DNA from: Chloranthus sessilifolius
Lineage: Eukaryota > Streptophyta > Magnoliopsida > Chloranthales > Chloranthaceae
Assembly: GCA_021018995.1 (NCBI GenBank)
Contig: CM037596.1
Coordinates: forward strand, 69,357,367 to 69,421,366
DNA: 64,000 bases
Direction of reading: 5' to 3'
Shown here: positions 56,107 through 64,000 of the stretch, piece by piece
How the letters are laid out: every line of letters begins with the position of its first letter
Position numbering within the stretch: the stretch's first letter is position 1
The notes under the pieces: generated by a model
The model's input: only the letters and a program-made list of their open reading frames with translations
What the model was told of the DNA's origin: nothing
Databases searched by the model: none
Made by a program: the position numbers and the translations under genes

Positions 56107-56274
56107 GGGGAATAGGTTTATTGAAAGAAAGGTCCAGGCTCAAATGGGGTAGCAAAGGATATCATCATTTTTAGGGATGTTTTTGGGCTACTGTGCTTGG
56201 AACGATGGCTTCTTTTGGGTGGTTCTTAAGTAGTCATGTATCTGTTTCATCAATACTTACCTTATCCCGATAGA
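54473..56274 (-). other. Tat-4 integrase-proximal 3' UTR
   Basis: No coding sequence. It includes a five-unit tandem repeat (54745-55065), a stretch homologous to X at 23430-24035 (four CAGGTTTTCACC-type lines, 55380-55590), and (AT)n runs at about 55613-55634 and 56059-56090. Confidence 0.7.
54745..55065. repeat. Five-unit tandem repeat, period ~62
   Basis: Units of AGGCTTTTTATGGAAAAGG then AAATCTATTATC start at about 54760, 54831, 54892, 54954 and 55016. Confidence 0.9.
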
Positions 56275-57344
56275 CTATGAGTAGAACCGTCGGACGTATC
56301 CAGCGTTGATGGGCTCAGGAAGATGATCTCCGTCCATGGTGGCGAGGCGGATGGCGTATCTCGATAACACTTCTCGAATGACGTATGGTCCTTCCCAGTT
56401 TGGCTTGAACTTTCCTCTTAGGTCGGCATGGAGGGAAGGGAAGATCTTCTTTGGCACAGTGTCTCCTACCTTTAGATCTCGACTGCGAACACGTTTATTA
56501 TAAGCGCGTGCAATTCTCCCCTGGTAAACTTGAGTGTGACACAAGGCAAGGAGTCTCTTCTCGTCTAATAAGTTAAATTGTTCAAAGTGGGATCTCTCTC
56601 TCTCTCTGCTTCAGGTAAGCCTGATTCCATGAGGATTCGAAGCGAGGGCATGTCAACCTCTACCGAGAGGACGGCCTCGGTTCCATACACAAAGGAGAAT
56701 GGGGTTGCCCCTGTAGCAGTACGGATAGACGTTCTATAGGTCCAAAGCACGAAGGATAACTGCTCGCTCCAATCTTTGTAAGTGACTACCATCTTCTCCA
56801 GAATGCGGACTAGAGTTTTGTTGGTCGCCTCTACAGCTCCGTTCGTCTGAGGCCTATATGGGGATGATCGATGATGCTTGATCCGGAACTACTCACACAA
56901 GGCCTGGATGCGCCTATTAGCAAAATTAGTGCCATTATGAGTGATGATATCCTTGGACACGCCGAATCTACAAATGATGTTGTTCTTGATGAACTTCTCA
57001 ACGTGACTGGCCGTGATGTTGGCATATGATGCTGCTTCTACCCACTTGGTGAAGTATTCAATGGCGACGAGGATGAACCGATGTCCGTTTGATGCTTTCA
57101 GATTAATCATTCCGACAACGTCAAGGCCCCAGGTAGAAAATGGCCAAGGAGTGGTCATGCAGTGAAGATCAATGGCAGGAGCATGTATCAAACTGGAGTG
57201 TTCTTTACACTTGTAGCATTTTTTAACATGTTTGCTACAATCAGATTCCATGGTGGTCCAGAAGTATCCCTGTCGTAGGATTTTCTTAGCGAGCATGTGA
57301 CCACTGACGTGGGCTCCGCATACTCCCTCATGGATTTCTTTCAT
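56275..57344 (-). pseudogene. Tat-4 integrase
   Basis: Minus order: zinc module (H..H, CYKC; 57344 downward), core with TWGLDVVG and a conserved FILVAIEYFTKWVEA block (56889-57344), then WSEQLSFVLWTYRTSIRTATGATPF-type text (56565-56792) and the C-terminal part KPNWEGPYVIREVL...YVRRFYS (56275-56544). The sequence style (YFTKWVEA, TGATPF) is that of Tat/Ogre, distinct from Athila. Integrase end joining is the expected role. The region is broken in about two places. Confidence 0.9.
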
Positions 57345-57398
57345 AATATTGACTGCTTCACTTCTAGTGAGGCACCTGAGTAAGACGTTATTGTATGA

Positions 57399-58505
57399 TC
57401 ACTTGTAGAGGCATTCCTCGCAAATGACGTAACCTGCCACTAAACGTTGAATAGTTCGTCGATCTGTCTTAGATGTACCCTCTGGGAAATTTAGGGTCTC
57501 GAGTAAATTCTTGATATCTGAGAACCAAGGTGGCTCATCGTCAGGCCTGGTAGGTTCCTTAATCTGGAGGCAGAAGGCCGTCTCATTCCTCTGCTCGATC
57601 ATGATCGGCTTCACCTCAACACCATAGGGGATTTCAATCATTGACGCCAAAGTTGCTAATGCATCGGCAAAGCGATTCCTTATTCGGGGGACGTATGAGA
57701 AAGTCACATCTTGGAAGCAAGCTATCAGATCCTCAAGGTGCTCATGATAGGGGATCAGTTTCTCATCTTTCGTCTTCCAGCCACAATTCGTCTGACATAT
57801 GATTAACTGTGAATCGCCAAAAACTTGAAGGTGAGTCACATTCAGATCGAGAGCTGCCTGTAGACCAGCGGCGCAAGCTTCGTACTCAGCCATATTATTA
57901 GTGCAGGGAAAGTTGAGCTTGATAGAGATCTGTACATGGGATCCTTTTGGTGAAATTAGGATGGCGCCAACTCCTTGGCCCTCGATATGTGATGCCCCGT
58001 CAAAGTGTATTACCCATGATTCCTCTGCTTCTTCTATATCGTCTTCTGTCATGTACAGGATGTCCTCATCAGGGAATTTAGTCTTTAGAGGCTCGTAGTC
58101 AGGCAGAGGGTTCTCAGCAAGATGATCAGCGAGTGCCTACCCCTTGATCGATTTATGAGTGATGTGCGTGATGTCGAATTCAGATAATAAAAGTTGCCAT
58201 CGTGCAATTCGGCCAATGAGAGCAGGTTTCTCGAACAGGTACTTCAACAGATCCATCCATGCTAGAAGTAGAATGGCTGGGAATAACAGGTAGTGTCGAA
58301 GTCTTTGAGTAGCCCACACGAGCGCTAGGCATGCCTTCTCCAGATGAGAGTAGCGCATCTCATAATCAGTGAACTTCTTGCTCAGGTAGTAGATGGCCTG
58401 CTCTCTTCTTCCTATCTCATCATGGTGTCCTAGCACACAACCCATGGAAAACTCTATCATGGATAGGTACATTATCAGGGGTCTACCAAGTACAGGTGGT
58501 ACCAA
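57399..58505 (-). pseudogene. Tat-4 dual RNase H (retroviral-type, then archaeal-type)
   Basis: 58137-58505 holds the ordinary RNase H (AIYYLSKKFTDYEMRYS, HLEKACLALVWATQRLRHYL). 57399-58052 holds a second, archaeal-type RNase H (WVIHFDGASHIEGQGVGAIL, NNMAEYEACAAGLQAAL, LQVFGDSQLII, RNRFADALATLAS). The doubled RNase H is the diagnostic trait of the Tat lineage; the first copy is usually degraded functionally and the second takes over. The 217-residue second frame is open. Confidence 0.92.
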
Positions 58506-59465
58506 TACTAGAGGATTTAGGAGGTAACTCTTGATTTTGTCAAATGCAGCTTGGCAGTCATCGTTCCACTCAACTAGCGAATCCTCTCTTAGTAGTTTAA
58601 AGATCGGTGCGCATATCGGAGTTAACTGTGCAATGAACCGACTGATGTACTAGATTCTGCCTAAAAATCGTCTGACCTCCTTCTCTATAGACGGTGGTGG
58701 CATTTCAGTGATGGCCTTGATCTTGGTTGGATCGACCTCGATCCCTCTCCTACTGACAATAAAGCCTAATAGTTTTCTTGACATAGCGCCGAATGCGCAC
58801 TTTTAGGGATTCAACCGCAACCTGTACTTTCTCAACCTCTCAAACAGCTTCTGAAGGTTTACAAAGTGGTCGTCCCTTTTCGGCGATTTGGCAATCATAT
58901 CATCGACATACACTTCGATCTCTCGGTGCATCATGTTGTGGAATAAGGCCGTCATTGCTCTTTGGTAGATTGCCCCAGCATTCTTGAGCCTGAATGGCAT
59001 CACCTTGTAGCAGAAGGTACCCCAGGGAGTGATGAACGCAGTCTTTTGTCGGTCGGCCTCTGCCATCTTAATCTGATTATAGCTCGAGAATCCGTCCATG
59101 AATGAGAGCATTCTGTGCTTAGCAGTGTTATCGACCAAGATATCGATGTGGGGTAATGGAAATTCATCCTTAGGGCTCGCCTTGTTAAGATTTTGGAAAT
59201 TAATGCACATTCGAACCTTCCCATCCTTCTTTGGTACGGGGATGATATTGGCCAGCCATTGCGGGTACTTGGATACCATGAGGAAACCCGCGTTATACTG
59301 TTTGACGACCTCGTCCTTCATCTTCAACATCCATTCAGGTCAGAGGCGTCTCAGCTTCTATTTAACCGGCTTAAAATTAGGGTAGAGTGGCAGCTCATGC
59401 TCAACCAGATCGGTATCCAAACCAGGCATGTCTTCATACGACCATGCGAAGACGTCTTGGTATGA
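58506..59465 (-). pseudogene. Tat-4 reverse transcriptase
   Basis: The 175-residue frame 58803-59330 reads NIIPVPKKDGKVRMCINFQN, KDEFPLPHIDILVDNTA, MDGFSSYNQIKMAEAD, FCYKVMPF, and the catalytic EVYVDDMIAKS. The thumb and connection text continues toward 58506. The stretch just upstream (59331-59465) encodes Tat-style linker text. About three breaks are present. Confidence 0.9.
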
Positions 59466-59513
59466 CCGAAGGATGTCTATCATACTCTTTCTCTCCGCAA
59501 GGGATAGCGATGT

Positions 59514-60655
59514 TCAGATTTTGGTGATTCTAGGAGCCTCTTTGGTGCCCAAATTGACATCCTCTGTCTCTTCGACGATCGAGGTCGAGCCATGTTCAAA
59601 ATCGGCAAATTGTTTAAGGAGCTCATTGGGGAGCTCATCAATTTGACCCTCCTCGTCCAGATTCGTGACTCCTACCACTTCTTGTATTTCTACAGGAAAG
59701 GGGTCGGCTTCACGTGGGACGGGTATCACGACATCATTTTTAATTTTATTGGAAATTTTAAAGGAAAATATTTTTGGAATTTGTATTTTTTCCATTTTTA
59801 TGGTTTTTTGCAATTTTACGGAGGTTAGCCCCTAGCGAGGTGGATCTTTATATGTACAGGGTAGAGTGTCCTAGAGGCTAACCTCACTTTTTACAGGTTA
59901 TTTTTTTTTGGAGAGTCGATGCCGTATTCATGGCTTTTGGCGGCTCCCAGAAGTTGGGGCAAAGATGCCCAGTTACTTACCTACGAGGCTTGGCCTTTAC
60001 CTCTTTGGTTGGAAGCGGCTTCGGTAGGCTTTTGTAGTTCCTCTCTTAGCATGTTTATGGAGGGATCCTCTTGGACCCTATCCTCTATGGTTAGGATGGG
60101 CCCAAAGTGGCTGATGCTAGAGTGACAGGTGGATCGGGGGACTTCCTCCTCAAATAAGGAGAGGGCGGCTAAATCCACCTTGAGGTCTGGGGGGGTGATA
60201 TAAGGGTTGGTAGGATGAGTGGAAATAGGCTTGTGTGGGGTTACCCTTGTCTCCCCATTCAGATCAATCTTTACTACCCCGGCGCTCACAAAGGTTTGAC
60301 GGATGTGGGGTCGGGCGGGAGTTTCTTCTTCCAGGTTGATTCCTCTGGCCCTGGTGGCTGTTGCGGCTCTTATAATTTCTTTGGCCTCTCTGATTTCTTC
60401 TTCGTCGGGCCTATAGCCCAGGCCAAATTTGGTTTGCTGCCCCTTAACCCTGATGGGGTCTCTTCTTCCTTGAAGGCGTGGGCCCAACCCTTTCCCTTTT
60501 TGGTGGCCCCATTTGTGGAGCATGAACACAGCTGCATCCATTCCTACCCTAATTTTGGTAGGGGTTTTTTCAGGTAACTCAAGGGTAACGGCTAAAAAGT
60601 CATACTCAAATCGATGGAGATCGGTGTCATCTGTTGTATGCGGCATGTTAAGCAC
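59514..60655 (-). pseudogene. Tat-4 linker with G-patch domain
   Basis: Frame 59981-60655 (224 residues) carries a G-patch-like segment at residues 39-80 (AAVFMLHKWGHQKGKGLG ... QTKFGLGY; plus about 60415-60541). G-patch domains bind nucleic acid or activate RNA helicases and also occur C-terminal to some retroviral proteases. The frame then runs through a Pro-rich linker. Frame 59514-59813 is acidic linker text (DEEGQIDELPNELLKQFADF) leading to RT. Confidence 0.75.
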
Positions 60656-60859
60656 TTTCAGATTCTCAATATACAGAGCGCTCTGATCCCTATTTTCTCT
60701 GCTCTCACCTAAGATGGTGATGATTCTTCCGCCTGAGATGAATCAGAGTTTTTGCTGTGGAGTTGATGGTATTGCCCCGATCTCATGTAGCCACGGCTGG
60801 CCCAATAGTAGATTAAACGTAGACTTGATGTCCATCACTTTAAAGGGGACGATGAAGGT

Positions 60860-61261
60860 TTATGGCCCGATGATCAGGTTGAGGTCTACTTCTCCTATAA
60901 TTTCTCTCTTGGTGTTGTCGAATCCCCTGGTGCTTATTATGGATGGCCGGAAGGTGTCAGGGTTCGCACCAATTTTGATTGCCGTCCTCAGAGGGCATAT
61001 GTTCAATGCCGACCCATTGTCTATTAAGACCAACGGCACCACCAGGTTCCCTACTTCCACTGTTATATTCAGGGGCTTAGAGTGGTTGTTCCCCTCGAGT
61101 GGCAGATCTGCATCAGTGAATGAGATAGCATTTGGGGCCAATACTTGCCCGATTATTTCTCCCACTTCATCTGGAGTTACGTGGGAAAAAACATGTGTAT
61201 CCTTGAGTGCTCCTATTAAGGCTTGAAAGTGGAGCGGGGAGGTGATTAAAAAATCCCACAC
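60860..61261 (-). pseudogene. Tat-4 aspartic protease
   Basis: 133-residue frame: MWDFLITSPLHFQALIGALK start, then a pre-protease segment (PDEVGEIIGQVLAPNAISF), then VVPLVLIDNGSALNICPL, the active-site loop (D81) in Tat-style DNGSA form, and further strands (GFDNTKREIIGEVDLNLIIGP). Protease cuts the polyprotein. It is followed in minus order by the G-patch frame. Confidence 0.9.
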
Positions 61262-61288
61262 AGTAATATGTGCGGATGTTCTCTTGAG

Positions 61289-62306
61289 CTATGTCTCCAA
61301 CACGTGCTCTCTGGCCATTTTTTCAAAGGGGTTCCTCATACCGCTTCTTTCTTCTCTTCTCCTCCGACGGCCTCGATGCTTGGGTCGTAGAAATCTCGCC
61401 GATGGGGGGGTAATAAATTCAACAATCTCCTCTCGGTTGTAACCAACATTCATGTTTGTCTGTTCATAGCTTAACGGTACTTGATGCGGGTCATAGGCAG
61501 TTTCAGGATGAGGAAGGGAGTGCATGGGGATTCTGGGGATGATTGGGCTGGGTATGTCGGATTCTCGGGTCTAACCAGGTTGACTCTAATAGGAGGTGGA
61601 ATGGTAGTGGCGAGAATTGGCGAGGTTGAATTTGTGGGTGTGGAGGGGGCTTGTATAGGTACTTCCTGGGCGTGGTAAGACCAGTGGTGATTGGGAGCGG
61701 GTGATAAGGGGAGTGGGTCAGGGGTTGTTTGTTTGGGTGGGGGTGGAGTTGGATTGGGGGCGAAATAGCGTAGGGATGGTGGGGGTGCGACTGGGATGGA
61801 GTGACTGGGAGACATTGGAGGTGCGGGTGGAGCGGGGTGATAGAGATATGAAGGGTTTGTATATGGGGTGGCATGGTGGGGCCATGATGGGTTTACAGAT
61901 GAAACGGGGTAAATGGGGATGATGGAGTTGTGCATGGAGTGGGGTGACTGGGATATGACGGGGTAGTGGATGGAGTAAGGGGGTATGGATATGGAGGGTT
62001 TGTATATGGGGTGGCATGGTGGGGCGATGATGGGTTCATGGATGAAACAGGATAAATTGGGGATGATGGAGTTGTGCATGGAGCGGGGAAATTTGGGGAT
62101 GGTGGAGTTGTGTATTGGGCCAGATGATATGGGGATGGCGGGATGGTATACTGGGTGTTGGGATTTAGGGGTGTGTATGGGGTAGGATAGTATGGGGATG
62201 GTGGAGTTATGCATGGCGTGGGGTGATTTGGGTGTGACGGAGAGGCATACGGGGTGAATTGGGAGTGAGGCGGATATGTGTATGATTGCAACGGGGCTGT
62301 GCCCAT
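61289..62306 (-). pseudogene. Tat-4 proline-rich repeat region between gag and protease
   Basis: Several overlapping minus-strand frames (247 residues at 61471-62214; 137 at 61893-62306) encode repeats with PPHIQTLHI, HSMHNSIIPI or ATPYTNPPYPY words, depending on frame. The DNA is a degenerate minisatellite with TGGAGTTGTGCATGG-type lines, so all frames look open. This lies after the Gag knuckle region. A small Arg-rich frame (61289-61525, RFLRPKHRGRRRRREER) precedes protease. Confidence 0.6.
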
Positions 62307-63760
62307 TTAGATTTGATAGGCGGAGCGGGAGTGGAAAAATACTGCCCTAAATCTAAGGGCTCCTCTTGGTATGCCGGGGTGGGGAAGTAATCGGCTAAGT
62401 ACAGCGGCTCGATCACCCCCACAAATGGTTCGTCCTTATTCATCCTGGGAAATGAGAACTCCTCTTGATTACTGATGTAATCCAAGGGGCCAAACTCTTC
62501 TTCTTCCTCTTCTACCCAATGGATGTTAGGCCTCAGGCCTCCTGGGTACGAGGGTAGAGGGGCTTGATGGATGTTTTGATTCTGTCCTTGAGGAAGCGGT
62601 GGGGGAACAATTTTTCCAGCCTCTATTAGATCTTGGACCGCGTGCTTTAGTGGGAAGCACCGATCCGTAGGGTGACCCGGCCCCTGGTGGAAGTTACAAT
62701 GCAAGTTTGGGTCATAGTTTCTCGGGATTGGATTGGGTGGTGGGCGAGGCTGGAGTAAATTGACCAGACCCTTTTGTAGCAACACTGGTAATAAGACACT
62801 TAAAGATTGTCCTAACGGCGTGAACACCCGTTTGAATCGTGCTTTCATCTGTTCCTGAGTAAATGGGGTTCTCGATCCGTTGTTTGGCCTTGGTACTTCC
62901 TCGAAATGGGCTGGGGGTGGTTCCATGGCCTGGAGCTGTATCGAGGGGGGGATTGGTATTGGCCTAGCGGTAAATGATGTTTTGTACCTCTACCCCTAGT
63001 CTTCTTTCGATTCTTGGTTCGGCAGCCTTTCGAACCCCGGTGGCCCCGTTGGCCACGCTATTTCCCAACCTTCCCTCTCTAACAGCGTCTTCGCAACGAT
63101 TGGCATTTCAGACCAAATCAGCAAAACTGGGTTGTTGCTGATACACCAAAAAATCCATGATGACTGGGAGAGCTCCCATGGTTATCAATTCAATCTGCTC
63201 ATCATCAGGAATCCGATGGGTCACCTGGGCAGCCAATGCCCTCCACCTTCCTAAGTAGGCATTGAAAGTTTCATCATGCCTTTGCTTCAAACGGGCCAGA
63301 TCCGACTTGGCTCTATGTCCATGTTATAGACATACTATTCTTGGAATAAGTGTGTCAGATCTTTCCAATATTTTATCATGGATGGTTCTGGGGACGTGAA
63401 CCATCTCAGTGCTGGGCCCGTTAGACTCTTTTGGAACACTTTGATGAGGAGTCGTTCATCTCCACCGTACTGGCACATATGCCCATAGTAAGATTTTAAG
63501 TGGGCAATGGGGTTGCCAGTGCCATTTTATCTATCGAATGATGGCATCTTAAGTTTTTGTGGTAGGGGGATATCCGAGAATAGACATAAGTCTGAAAAGT
63601 TTGTCGAATGCAGTTCTAGCCCTCTCATCTTCGTCAGCTACTTTTGTATTCGTCATCTATTCTTTCACCGCTTCTAATTCTTTGAGGTCAGAGTGGACCG
63701 CCTCCCTGATTTTGTTCGGCCCTAGGTGTGATGATGATGGGCCTTGGGGTTAAGCGGCGC
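62207..63760 (-). pseudogene. Tat-4 gag
   Basis: Minus order: core text with WRALAAQVTHRIPDDEQIE (63108-63290), then the 239-residue frame 62207-62926 with TPLGQSLSVLLPVLLQKGLV, a knuckle-like HCNFHQGPGHPTDRC and HAVQDLIEAGKIVPPPLPQ, then an acidic/aromatic tail (WVEEEEEEFGPLDYISNQEE). The text matches Tat-A1 gag block for block. The frames 63291-63760 hold the N-terminal core in broken form. About four breaks are present. Confidence 0.88.
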
Positions 63761-64000
63761 TCCACTATGTATCTCGCCCTCTCGTCGCTGGTCATTTTGG
63801 TGAGGGGCGAGGTCCGCTATTTGGACCTGGGGGGTGATGGGTTGGATGACCTGGTGGGGCCACAAGGCTTGTAGGGGATGGGAAGGAGTGAATGGATGAG
63901 TGGTTTGTGGATGAATGATGTGCTGAGCTGGGTGTATATTCTGGGGGTGATGGGGGTGTGGTTGATGTGGTGGGATGTTATAGGCGTGGTTTTGAGGAAT
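63761..64000 (-). other. Start of the Tat-4 gag N-terminal low-complexity region
   Basis: GGTGATGG- and GTGGTTG-rich text on the plus strand, equal in position and style to the proline-rich gag start of Tat-A1 (13520-15422). It is cut by the window edge. Confidence 0.5.

Larger units (their letters stand above)
28413..64000 (-). mobile_element. Tat-4, Tat/Ogre-type retrotransposon with antisense cargo (5' end off window)
   Basis: Minus order: gag (from 64000), protease, G-patch, RT, RNase H, second RNase H, integrase (to 56275), integrase-proximal 3' UTR, two plus-strand genes, LTR-proximal 3' UTR, 3' LTR (28413-30021). Composite Athila-2 interrupts it at 35758-52672. Without that insertion the visible part is about 18.7 kb, large as usual for Ogre/Tat. 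Its pol is broken in about ten places. The 5' LTR lies right of the window, so no LTR-based age can be given. Confidence 0.85.

Overview
The window is plant nuclear DNA, almost certainly from an angiosperm with a large, repeat-rich genome. I find no convincing free-standing host gene. Essentially all 64 kb is explained by Ty3/Gypsy LTR retrotransposons of two lineages, nested in one another. Athila-type pieces are shown by a tRNA-Asp-like primer site, a gag-PR-RT-RH-INT order and a third ORF after integrase. Tat/Ogre-type pieces are shown by a dual RNase H, TGTAGACACCC LTR starts, a G-patch after protease and extra genes on the opposite strand. All are treated as fossils: most coding frames are broken, a few are still open.

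Left block. Athila-1 (1-11758, minus) has a complete 2.5 kb right LTR (9225-11758), while its left LTR is cut by the window edge. It sits in the gag of Tat-A1 (minus; LTR 16924-18490, primer site 16904-16921, leader, proline-rich gag). Tat-A1 is itself inserted in the 3' end of a plus-strand Tat-like element (18491 to about 21.8 kb). That element abuts the 3' UTR of an older minus-strand Tat element, 'X' (about 21.89-24.05 kb).

Right block. X was also hit by Tat-A2 (minus; 3' LTR 24054-25572, 3' UTR, start of an antisense gene). Tat-A2 was hit, inside a tandem repeat in the presumed first intron of its antisense gene, by Tat-4 (minus; 3' LTR 28413-30021, integrase to gag at 56275-64000, 5' end off the window). 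Tat-4 carries two plus-strand cargo genes between integrase and its 3' LTR: a spliced plant-mobile-domain (PMD) gene at 32-35.3 kb and a DUF7745-like gene at 52.9-54.5 kb.

Between the two cargo genes lies the oddest object in the window, a 16.9 kb composite Athila-2 insertion (35758-52672). It has a perfect 5-bp target duplication (ATACG). Its left part (LTR-gag-PR) points right, its main part points left, and a third-ORF segment is inverted again. Both outer tips are the same LTR start in inverted orientation, which a normal retrotransposon does not have.

A pattern crosses both lineages. Each element has its own short repeated motif in the LTR U3, and the same motif recurs upstream of its extra gene. 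In Tat-4 it is a GGCGTATAT/ATATACGCC palindrome. In the Tat-A elements it is GGCGCAACT/AGTTGCGCC. In Athila-1 it is CGCGAG clusters, and in Athila-2 it is TTCGAAAAG-like clusters. This suggests that LTR and internal promoters of one element evolve together. Boundaries and identities were judged by eye; no search or alignment was run.
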